DNA of 42,451 nt from Elusimicrobiota bacterium. Lineage in GTDB: Bacteria > Elusimicrobiota > UBA8919. Shown here one piece after another: positions 1 to 5,222 of this stretch. The translations under genes were made by a program, and so were the position numbers. Location of the stretch: the NCBI GenBank assembly GCA_003452965.1, contig DMMW01000048.1, positions 15,946-58,396 on the forward strand, given 5' to 3'. Each line of letters begins with the position of its first letter. Positions within the stretch are counted from its first letter, which is position 1. The notes under the pieces were generated by a model. It saw only the letters and a program-made list of their open reading frames with translations. It did not search any database and was not told the DNA's origin.

Positions 1-100
1 ATTCCGTGAGGGCATTCCTCAACGAATCCCTCGTTCACTATTATAAGTCAAAAAAAGAAAATTATTGCTTCGCTCACTATTAAAAATAAAAAAGCTTTTT

Positions 101-153
101 ACCTCTTACTCATTACCCCCGCCACAGGCGGGCAAGCATTACCTGTTACTGCC
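101..153 (-). repeat. intergenic repeat downstream of flavodoxin gene
   Basis: This stretch begins at the stop codon of the flavodoxin-like gene on the minus strand. It starts with GGCAGTAACAGGTAATGC and is followed by a short palindrome (CCCGCC-ACA-GGCGGG at 118-132) and more GTAA/GGTAA words. The layout (GGCA right after a stop, then short degenerate words) recurs after several other minus-strand genes in this window. No clear terminator T-run follows the hairpin. Bases 1-100 hold no gene that I can see. Confidence 0.5.
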
Positions 154-621
154 TTATCTTATTTCTTCTATAAATTTGCTGACTTTTTCTTTGTAAGTGT
201 CATTTTTTACATCCGCTTGTCTTAACCCTAATGTCGCAATCGGTTTTTTACCGGATATTGATTCCATTTCTTTAAAAGCTTTTACATCGCCTGAACCGCC
301 CATTGTGCAGAAGAATGCAACTTTTTTAAATTTATCTGCATTTTGAACAATATAAGTTCTAACCGGAGCGGAAACATTCCAAGCCCATATCGGCGTTCCA
401 ATTATTACTAAATCATAAGAATCAGGAGTTTTCTTTATGGGTTCAAGTATAGTCAATCTTTTTTTCATAGCATCTCTGCCTGATTTTAAATATCCCCATA
501 TTCCGCTTCTGTTTTTTGTGTCGATTATTTCTTCACTATCACATTTGAGTTCGCTTGTAAGTGTCTCAGCAACTTTTTTTGTTGTTCCGGTTCTTGAATA
601 GCAAACTACAAGTATTTTCAT
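154..621 (-). CDS. flavodoxin-like protein
   Basis: This is a 155-residue protein of flavodoxin fold. The N-terminus MKILVVCYSRTGTTKKVAE is the first beta strand followed by the phosphate-binding loop (S9-RTGTT) that grips the FMN phosphate. The segment VIIGTPIWAWNVSAP (about 72-86) is the 50s loop that covers the flavin, and FFCTMGGSGD (about 104-113) is the 90s loop region. There is no signal peptide or membrane segment, so it should be a cytosolic electron carrier or flavodoxin-type oxidoreductase; the partner is unknown. The start is supported by a strong GGAGG placed 8 bases upstream. It lies downstream of smpB on the same strand, separated by a palindrome-rich gap. Length fits a short-chain flavodoxin. 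The family is clear, the substrate is not. Confidence 0.85.
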   Translation of the reverse strand: MKILVVCYSRTGTTKKVAETLTSELKCDSEEIIDTKNRSGIWGYLKSGRDAMKKRLTILEPIKKTPDSYDLVIIGTPIWAWNVSAPVRTYIVQNADKFKKVAFFCTMGGSGDVKAFKEMESISGKKPIATLGLRQADVKNDTYKEKVSKFIEEIR

Positions 622-761
622 TTTATAACCTCCTGCCCGAATTTTATATAAAATTCGCCTGCAAGGTCGCTGACTTAAAACTCAATAAAGAGTTTTAAGT
701 CGTCTTGCGAGGCACCTCGCCGAAGTTCTGAAAGAACATAGGCGGGCAATCCAATTCGCTT
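622..761. repeat. stacked palindromes between smpB and flavodoxin gene
   Basis: The gap is filled with inverted repeats. There is a 20-base perfect palindrome (CGAATTTTAT and its mirror) at 638-657. A 12-bp perfect stem GACTTAAAACTC/GAGTTTTAAGTC lies at 672-701, enclosed by GCAAG/CTTGC (661-665 and 704-708). A GCGAGG-CA-CCTCGC hairpin lies at 707-720, and a GTTCT-GAA-AGAAC hairpin is flanked by CGCC/GGCG at about 719-745. The Shine-Dalgarno of the flavodoxin gene sits just beyond the last palindrome. The block would be a chain of RNA hairpins if smpB and the flavodoxin gene are co-transcribed. Confidence 0.7.
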
Positions 762-1223
762 TTATGATCGCTCCATTTCTCTTTGTACTTCTCTTTTTTT
801 AATCGATTCACGTTTATCAAAAGTTTTCTTGCCTTTTGCTACCGCAATTTCAATCTTTACCAAACCGTTCTTTAAATATACTTCTAAAGGAATGACTGCC
901 AATCTTTGCTGAACAATTTTATTTTTAAGTTTTGTTATTTCGTTTTTATGAAGAAGAAGTTTTCTTGGTCTCTGAGAATTGTATTCTTTTTCAAAACCAC
1001 CGGCGGAATATTTGTATGGAGTTATGTTAATATTATATAAGAATACCTCTCCTTTTTCAATATTACTATTTCCAATGGTAACGTAACTATCTTTGAAGTC
1101 AACCTGCCCTGCACGGACGGATTTTACTTCACCACCTGTGAGAACTATTCCTGCTTCGTAGGTTTCAAGTATTTCGTAATTAAATCGTGCTTTTCTGTTA
1201 GTTGCGATTATCTTTTTATTCAT
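762..1223 (-). CDS. smpB: SsrA-binding protein SmpB
   Basis: This 153-residue protein is the tmRNA partner in trans-translation, which rescues ribosomes stalled on broken mRNAs. Family features are plain. The N-terminus has IATNRKARFNYEI, then GIVLTGGEVKSVRAGQVDFKD, the central KLLLHKNEI and the core AVAKGKKTFDKRE, followed by a basic C-terminal tail (KKREVQREMERS) that enters the decoding centre. Length matches the family (about 150-160). The start has no convincing Shine-Dalgarno. A minus-strand promoter candidate lies at 1361-1389. The tmRNA gene itself was not found in this window. Confidence 0.95.
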   Translation of the reverse strand: MNKKIIATNRKARFNYEILETYEAGIVLTGGEVKSVRAGQVDFKDSYVTIGNSNIEKGEVFLYNINITPYKYSAGGFEKEYNSQRPRKLLLHKNEITKLKNKIVQQRLAVIPLEVYLKNGLVKIEIAVAKGKKTFDKRESIKKREVQREMERS

Positions 1224-1256
1224 ATATAAAAATCCATTTAAAAATATCTACAATTA

Positions 1257-1361
1257 GTCATTCTGAGTGAAACGAAGAATCTCAATCCCGACTATTTATG
1301 AGACCCTTCAGTCGCCGCAGCGACTTCAGGGTGACACTGTTGGGCTACTTCAACAGTGTCA
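1257..1361. repeat. composite palindromic repeat upstream of smpB
   Basis: Bases 1257-1335 form a long imperfect inverted repeat. One arm begins GTCATTCTGAGTGAAACG and reads on to AATCTCA; the other runs from TGAGACCCTTCAGTC to CAGGGTGACA. This resembles the widespread extragenic 'TCATTCTGAG...AATGA' palindromes seen in many environmental genomes (recalled knowledge, not searched). Directly adjoining it is a perfect 11-bp hairpin, TGACACTGTTG (1332-1342) with CAACAGTGTCA (1351-1361). The element lies in the probable 5' leader of smpB. Confidence 0.65.
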
Positions 1362-1389
1362 TTTTATCATATTTTATCTATTTTGACAA
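1361..1389 (-). promoter_or_regulatory. putative sigma70-type promoter for smpB
   Basis: On the minus strand TTGTCA (1384-1389) is separated by 17 bases from TAAAAT (1361-1366). Each hexamer differs from consensus by one base. Transcription would start near 1354 and run through the palindromic repeat into smpB. It lies back to back with the tRNA promoter, whose -35 box begins one base away. Confidence 0.5.
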
Positions 1390-1418
1390 TTGACTAATAT
1401 TGGGTTATTTGATAAAAT
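1390..1418 (+). promoter_or_regulatory. putative sigma70-type promoter for tRNA-Leu
   Basis: On the plus strand TTGACT (1390-1395) is separated by 17 bases from TAAAAT (1413-1418). Start would be near 1425, giving a leader of about 150 nt before the tRNA. That leader has two small hairpins: GTAAGAG/CTCTTGC at about 1448-1468 and TCCCGA-TTTA-TCGGGA at about 1529-1544. I do not recognise the leader as a known RNA family. Confidence 0.5.
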
Positions 1419-1575
1419 GCTTTTAAAGAATTTCTTAGAAGTTTAAAGTAAGAGCGATGGTCTCTTGCCTTAGGTAACTGATTGATTAATGTAAGCATAC
1501 GTCCCGTAAAAATGTCTGCCCTCATGGTCCCGATTTATCGGGATAAACTCCACTGGCATAAGTCCTGCGATTATT

Positions 1576-1659
1576 GCCCGCGTGGCGGAACTGGCATACG
1601 CGCAGCGCTCAGAACGCTGTTCTCGCAAGGGATTGGAGGTTCAAATCCTCTCGCGGGCA
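1576..1659 (+). tRNA. tRNA-Leu (anticodon CAG)
   Basis: An 84-base class II tRNA folds by eye. The acceptor is GCCCGCG/CGCGGGC with discriminator A. The D arm is GCG...CGC with the GG of the D loop. The anticodon stem is CAGCG/CGCTG with loop CTCAGAA, so the anticodon is CAG (reads CUG). A long variable arm follows, then the T arm GGAGG-TTCAAAT-CCTCT. CCA is not encoded. The pairing continues outside the gene: GCGATTATT (1567-1575) is perfectly complementary to AATAATCGC (1659-1667), extending the acceptor helix to 16 bp and pairing the discriminator base. Confidence 0.95.
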
Positions 1660-1715
1660 ATAATCGCTCGGAAGTAAATTTCTTTGAAACGCTCCCCCGA
1701 TTTTTCTAGCAGATT

Positions 1716-1818
1716 TTCCCGCCACTGAGACTTTCTTGTCCACCAAAGATTCCCTGTCCGCCAAAGTTGTAGTGGCGGAAGTGGTGGAGGCGGGTCCGCC
1801 ATGAAAGTAGTGGCGGAA
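1716..1818. repeat. long copy of TTCCGCCACT...AGTGGCGGAA repeat (copy 1)
   Basis: About 103 bp with inverted ends (CCGCCACT and AGTGGCGG) and an internal AGTGGCGGAAGTGGTGGAGG segment. The first 75 or so bases are identical to the copy at 10134-10235; differences are confined to the last quarter. Its right end (GGCGGAAAAGGAG) runs into the Shine-Dalgarno of the following kinase gene. No open reading frame of its own. It behaves like a miniature, non-autonomous intergenic element. Confidence 0.85.
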
Positions 1819-1829
1819 AAGGAGTTTTT

Positions 1830-2735
1830 ATGTCTATTTTGGTTGTTGGTTCAGTAGCATTGGATTCAATTAAGACACCGTTTGGTGAGAAAACCGATAT
1901 TCTCGGCGGTTCGGCAACGTATTTTTCTTATTCTGCAAGTTTTTTTACTGATGTTAATCTGGTAGCGGTAGTTGGCAACGATTTCCCGAAAGAACATGTT
2001 AAACTTCTGGAATCCAGAAATATCAATATTGAAGGACTTAAAACGGTAAAAGGACAGACATTCAGATGGAGCGGGTTCTACGAATATGATATGAATGAGG
2101 CAAAAACATTAGCTACTTGTCTTAATGTGTTTGAAACGTTTAAACCTGATATTCCGGAATCTTATAAAAATATTGAATATGTATTTTTGGCGAATATTGA
2201 TCCTGATTTGCAGATGGATGTTTTGTCACAGATGAAAAAACCAAAATTAATAGCGGCAGATTCAATGAATTTGTGGATAAAAATAAAGAAACAATCGTTA
2301 ATAAAGTTACTTTCTAAAATAGATATTTTGATTATTAATGACGGTGAGGCGCGGCTTTTTACCGAACAACCGAGTTTGATTAAGGCGGGTAAAATTATTC
2401 TGGATTATGGTCTTAAATATGTTGTTATTAAAAAAGGAGAGCATGGTTCTTTGCTGTTTTGTAAGAACGGATTTTTTTCCGCACCTGCCTATCCACTGGA
2501 AGAGGTTTTTGATCCAACCGGTGCAGGTGATACTTTCGCAGGCGGTTTCTTTGGTTATCTTGCAAAAATAAATAAAAATCCAACTGAAGATGATTTAAGA
2601 AAAGCGGTTATTCAAGGAAGCGTTATGGCATCGTTTAATGTAGAAGATTTTTCTTTGGAAAGATTAAAAAAGCTTACAGATTCAGAAATTGAAACACGAT
2701 ATAAAAAATTCAAAGAAATAACTCATTTTATATAA
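1830..2735 (+). CDS. PfkB-family carbohydrate kinase
   Basis: A 301-residue ribokinase-fold kinase that should transfer phosphate from ATP to a sugar or nucleoside hydroxyl. It has the N-terminal ILVVGSVALDSI strand, the substrate-side GG pair (26-27, DILGGSATYFSYSA), and the C-terminal PfkB signature DPTGAGDTFAGGFF (228-241), whose Asp234 is the catalytic base. Length is normal for the family. The start has AAGGAG five bases upstream, created partly by the end of the preceding repeat. Substrate cannot be told from sequence; adenosine/ribokinase-like members look closest. Its 3' end overlaps the converging minus-strand gene by 13 bp. It may be read through from the tRNA promoter, as I saw no promoter of its own. 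Confidence 0.88.
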   Translation: MSILVVGSVALDSIKTPFGEKTDILGGSATYFSYSASFFTDVNLVAVVGNDFPKEHVKLLESRNINIEGLKTVKGQTFRWSGFYEYDMNEAKTLATCLNVFETFKPDIPESYKNIEYVFLANIDPDLQMDVLSQMKKPKLIAADSMNLWIKIKKQSLIKLLSKIDILIINDGEARLFTEQPSLIKAGKIILDYGLKYVVIKKGEHGSLLFCKNGFFSAPAYPLEEVFDPTGAGDTFAGGFFGYLAKINKNPTEDDLRKAVIQGSVMASFNVEDFSLERLKKLTDSEIETRYKKFKEITHFI

Positions 2736-2998
2736 TTATTTCTTAATTGAATAATTGTTTTTAGAAATTCTTCTCTTTCTTTCTCCAAATCTTCAGGCAA
2801 TTCTATCCTTGCCATATTTTTAAGAATTTTTATATAAACATCACATTTGCAAAGATTGGGATTTTCCGTGAATTTTATATTCATAAGATGTATTATCCGA
2901 AAAGCAAATACATTTTTTAAGTCTGAATTCAATTCAATCGCTTTCTTCATGCAATCTATATATTTAGTTAAATATTCTTGTTGATTTTTTATTTTCAT
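2723..2998 (-). CDS. small hypothetical protein, possible C-terminal half of a split TPR-like protein
   Basis: 91 residues, alpha-helical and charged, not recognised. The segment YIDCMKKAIELNSDLKNVFAFR resembles half of a tetratricopeptide-type helix pair; I quote it as approximate similarity only. Its ATG follows immediately on the TAA of the upstream gene and lies in the same frame, so a single codon change would join the two into one protein of about 190 residues. It may be translated by coupling, or the pair may be a decayed gene. There is no Shine-Dalgarno of its own beyond what lies inside the upstream gene. Confidence 0.45.
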   Translation of the reverse strand: MKIKNQQEYLTKYIDCMKKAIELNSDLKNVFAFRIIHLMNIKFTENPNLCKCDVYIKILKNMARIELPEDLEKEREEFLKTIIQLRNNYIK

Positions 2999-3295
2999 TT
3001 ATTCTATTCCTATTATTTCACAATATGAACATATCTGGTCTTCAATATCTAAAGAATATAATTCATTCACCATATGTAAATAAACTATAGCCTTGCCAAA
3101 CCATGTCTTCCAATCGTTTGGATTCTGAAATAGTATTTCATCATATAAATTAATAGCTTTTTTGTAATCCTTCAATTCAATCATAAATAAAGTAAGTTTC
3201 TTCAAAGTATCTATATCGTTTGTTCCATAATTTATGACCATTTTTTTTGTTTTAATAGTATTATCGCACTTTTGACGGCTTATTGTTTTTTTCAT
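2999..3295 (-). CDS. short TPR-like protein, N-terminal part of a split pair
   Basis: 98 residues from the ATG at 3295. The stretch from DYKKAINLYDEIL to WFGKAIVYLHM has the A-x(6)-Y-x(2)-I spacing and the NPNDWKTW turn of a single tetratricopeptide repeat, a protein-protein interaction helix pair. A longer start at 3313 is possible but would lie inside the -10 box, so I chose 3295. The promoter (3305-3333) puts the transcription start about three bases upstream of this ATG, so the mRNA may be nearly leaderless. It is divergent from the XRE regulator and followed in frame by the 91-residue gene after a single TAA. Function unknown. Confidence 0.5.
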   Translation of the reverse strand: MKKTISRQKCDNTIKTKKMVINYGTNDIDTLKKLTLFMIELKDYKKAINLYDEILFQNPNDWKTWFGKAIVYLHMVNELYSLDIEDQICSYCEIIGIE

Positions 3296-3304
3296 GATAA
3301 TATT

Positions 3305-3333
3305 ATTATACATTATATTGGTGTTGTTGTCAA
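3305..3333 (-). promoter_or_regulatory. perfect-consensus sigma70 promoter for the TPR-like gene
   Basis: On the minus strand TTGACA (3328-3333), 17 bases, then TATAAT (3305-3310): both hexamers and the spacing match the consensus exactly. Transcription should start near 3298, just ahead of the ATG at 3295. A TATTG...CAATA inverted repeat (3316-3335) overlaps the spacer and the -35 box and could be an operator; that is inference. Confidence 0.75.
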
Positions 3334-3355
3334 TACATTACTTTGTGTTTATATA
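3327..3355 (+). promoter_or_regulatory. putative promoter for the XRE regulator
   Basis: On the plus strand TTGTCA (3327-3332), 17 bases, TATATA (3350-3355). The -35 box overlaps the -35 box of the divergent perfect promoter almost exactly, so the two promoters should compete for RNA polymerase. The -10 match is moderate. Confidence 0.4.
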
Positions 3356-3415
3356 TTATACTTTTATGCACAATTAGTTGTTAAAATAACTTATATACAA
3401 AATAAAAGTATAATT

Positions 3416-3781
3416 ATGGCTATGGGTATTTTAAACGAATTATATGAAAATATCGGTAAGATAATAAGGAACGCCAGAAAAACAAGAGGCCTTACTCTGG
3501 AAGGATTGGCTGAAAAGGTAGGGCGTGATTGGAGTTTTTTAAGTCAAATTGAAAGAGGAAAAAGTATTCCTTCCATTGAAACACTTTTTTTGATTTGTAG
3601 AGTTCTTGAAATACCGGTTTCAGATTTATTTAAAAGCAGTAAAACATATTCTTATAAGATTGATTCCGAAATTGATAAATTAATATGGCTTCTAAAAGAT
3701 ACAAGCCCTTCCGATAAAAAAATGGTTACCAATGTCGTAAAACAAATCCTAAAAAGGAAAAAAACCGTTAGAAAATGTTAG
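3416..3781 (+). CDS. XRE-family HTH transcriptional regulator
   Basis: 121 residues from the ATG at 3416. The HTH_3 domain spans about 12-68: IGKIIRNARKTRGLTLEGLAE is followed by the recognition-helix segment WSFLSQIERGKSIPSIET and by a closing region ending IPVSDLF. The C-terminal 50 residues are charged helix with no ligand domain visible. An upstream in-frame start at 3272 would add 48 hydrophobic residues lying across the promoter region, so it was rejected. The gene diverges from the short TPR-like gene and ends in an intrinsic terminator. By context it could autoregulate or control the divergent gene; neither is shown by the sequence. Confidence 0.85.
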   Translation: MAMGILNELYENIGKIIRNARKTRGLTLEGLAEKVGRDWSFLSQIERGKSIPSIETLFLICRVLEIPVSDLFKSSKTYSYKIDSEIDKLIWLLKDTSPSDKKMVTNVVKQILKRKKTVRKC

Positions 3782-3833
3782 TTAAAATTATTGTAATTAT
3801 AAAAATACATTTTCTAACGGGGTAAAAATTAAA

Positions 3834-3869
3834 AGGAGTGTTTTTTTAAGAAATACTCCTCTTCTTTTT
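3834..3869. terminator. bidirectional intrinsic terminator between XRE gene and thi4
   Basis: AGGAGTGTTT (3834-3843) pairs with AAATACTCCT (3851-3860) around a 7-base loop (one G-T pair). On the plus strand it is followed by CTTCTTTTT, and on the minus strand by TTTTAATTTTT, so it can end both converging transcripts. Confidence 0.75.
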
Positions 3870-3881
3870 ATGTTTAAAATC

Positions 3882-4700
3882 TTAATCTACACTAACCTTC
3901 TCTTTTATGTTATTTACTTTTGATTCTTGTAGAATTTTTAAGCTTTCTTCAGCTGCTTTTTTACCTGAGAATAACATACCGGAAAATGTTGGACCCATTC
4001 TCGGCACACCAAAAACTGTAGAAACACTCATTCCACAGACTATTAAACCCGGAAAGATTTCACCCGTTTTTTCAACTACTAAGTCCTCTGATGTCTCTAC
4101 ATCCATTGGTCCAAAATCTGATAATTTTATCAAACCCCTTTTTGCCAAGCTTTTACACACATGAGCATCGTGACCAGTCGCATCTATTACAACTTTTGAT
4201 TCTATTGAAACGGGATCAACACAAGTAATTGCACGAGGTAGTGCAGATACCGGTGTCCAGTTTATAACAACCCCGCAAACTCTTCCATTTTTGTAAACAA
4301 CATCATCAAATTTAGTCATATTAAGAATTTTAGTACCGGCATCACAAGTTGCAGAAATAAGTTTTGAGCAAGCACTTGGACCATCGGCAATAAATAATCC
4401 TTCCTCCACTTTTTTATAAGGAATATGTAATTCATCTAATATCTTTTGACCGGGTGCTCTGAAAGTAAGCGTGTTCATTAAATAACCGCCTATCCAGAAT
4501 CCGCCACCTATATAATTATTGCTTTCTATAATCAATGTCTTTTTACCCTCTTTGCATAGATTATATGCAGCAACTAAACCACTAGGTCCGCCACCAACAA
4601 TTACAACATCTGATTCTATGTATTCCTGAAACCAGTGATTAAACTCTGATGTAATAGCACGAGTAATTTTTGCTTCACTTACCGGATGAAATTTAAACAT
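3882..4700 (-). CDS. thi4: sulfide-dependent or cysteine-donor thiazole synthase Thi4
   Basis: 272 residues; Thi4-family enzyme that builds the thiamine thiazole precursor (ADP-thiazole carboxylate) from NAD and glycine. It has a GxGxxG-type dinucleotide fold (VVIVGGGPSGLVAAY, 32-46), IESNNYIGGGFWIGG (58-72), INWTPV (146-151), the VIDATGHDA motif (171-179) and the C-terminal MGPTFSGMLFSGKKAA. At the sulfur-donor site the sequence is AITCVDP with Cys160. The position is His in the archaeal catalytic enzymes and Cys in yeast Thi4, which gives up its own sulfur and acts once. By that comparison this protein may be the suicidal type, which is inference. The start has AAGGGGGA 8 bases upstream. 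A TPP riboswitch and terminator lie about 310 bp upstream on the same strand, which strongly supports a thiamine role. Confidence 0.9.
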   Translation of the reverse strand: MFKFHPVSEAKITRAITSEFNHWFQEYIESDVVIVGGGPSGLVAAYNLCKEGKKTLIIESNNYIGGGFWIGGYLMNTLTFRAPGQKILDELHIPYKKVEEGLFIADGPSACSKLISATCDAGTKILNMTKFDDVVYKNGRVCGVVINWTPVSALPRAITCVDPVSIESKVVIDATGHDAHVCKSLAKRGLIKLSDFGPMDVETSEDLVVEKTGEIFPGLIVCGMSVSTVFGVPRMGPTFSGMLFSGKKAAEESLKILQESKVNNIKEKVSVD

Positions 4701-5012
4701 TTTCTTATCCCCCTTTTATAAATTCGTTCTGTTAAATACTAACATATTATTGAAAAATCTGATTTTGAACGATATAGATATTTTTAGCTTAAAAAATTGT
4801 TAAGAAATTGCTATGTTTGACGAGGTCGCCACAGGCGACTGAGGAGTTTAGCAATTTTACCTGCCCGCCGTAATGCTTTAAATAGCAAATGCCCATTTGA
4901 ACGACAAATTTGGGGCATGCAGGCGGGAATTTTTTAAGCGTTAAGAAAATATCGTCAAGCGAAAAATCATGATTTTTTATAATATTTTTGACATTATCTA
5001 TAAAATAAAAAA
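4701..5012 (-). other. long thi4 leader carrying nested palindromes
   Basis: This 312-base stretch between the riboswitch terminator and thi4 holds no credible gene. At 4805-4858 AAATTGCTATG...TCGCC mirrors GGCGACTGAGGAG...CAATTT as an imperfect palindrome centred on GTCGCC-ACA-GGCGAC. At about 4859-4930 a second one has outer arms CCCGCCGTAATGC/GCATGCAGGCGGG and an inner pair ATGCCC...ATTTG/CAAAT...GGGCAT. Both look like inserted extragenic repeats that have pushed the riboswitch away from its gene. The rest is plain AT-rich sequence. Confidence 0.55.
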
Positions 5013-5032
5013 CCATATGCCTCAGCATATGG
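5005..5032 (-). terminator. intrinsic terminator of the TPP riboswitch
   Basis: On the minus strand a perfect 8-bp stem CCATATGC-TGAG-GCATATGG (5013-5032) is followed at once by TTTTTTATTTT. It lies about 20 bases after the aptamer, the right place for a transcription-attenuation expression platform. Confidence 0.85.
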
Positions 5033-5047
5033 GTACAAAAACAAACT

Positions 5048-5164
5048 GCAAATCACCACCTCCCTCCGCTGGCATTATCCAGATCAGGTTACGTACCGAT
5101 TAATATCGGTAACAAGGTCTCCCGTTAACTACACGGAACTCTCAGGCCGATTCACGACCTCCCT
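5048..5164 (-). promoter_or_regulatory. TPP riboswitch (THI element)
   Basis: The minus strand carries the diagnostic TPP-aptamer blocks in order. They are GGGAGGTC (P2 5' side), CTGAGAG (the pyrimidine-sensor CUGAGA motif), GAGACCT (P2 3' side), a variable hairpin ACCGAT...ATCGGT, and ACCTGATCTGG-ATAATGCCAGCGGAGGGA (pyrophosphate sensor, P4/P5). An extra short hairpin (CCGT...ACGG) sits in the P3 region. P1 is weak by eye. It is followed by a strong terminator and preceded by a consensus promoter. It should switch off thi4 when thiamine pyrophosphate is plentiful. Confidence 0.95.
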
Positions 5165-5194
5165 ATATTTTCAAATAACTAACCTACAAACAAT

Positions 5195-5222
5195 ATTATA
5201 ATAAATAATTTTGTATTGTCAA
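5195..5222 (-). promoter_or_regulatory. consensus promoter of the riboswitch-thi4 transcript
   Basis: On the minus strand TTGACA (5217-5222), 16 bases, TATAAT (5195-5200). The -35 box abuts the stop codon of the radical SAM gene (TAA at 5223-5225). The predicted start near 5188 lies about 24 bases ahead of the aptamer. Confidence 0.8.

Noticed and set aside
1332..1366. Hairpin followed by TTTTAT as an intrinsic terminator on the plus strand
   Set aside because: There is no plus-strand gene upstream to terminate and it joins a palindromic repeat, so repeat structure is the simpler reading.
1425..1575. Possible tmRNA or 6S RNA near smpB
   Set aside because: No tmRNA tag frame or tRNA-like ends and no 6S bubble pattern could be found, so I left it as an unassigned leader.
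1482..1709. 75-codon open frame on the plus strand
   Set aside because: It runs through the whole tRNA-Leu gene, so it is a chance frame rather than a protein gene.
4789..5028. 79-codon open frame on the minus strand upstream of thi4
   Set aside because: It lies in the riboswitch terminator and the palindromic leader, has no ribosome-binding site and resembles nothing.
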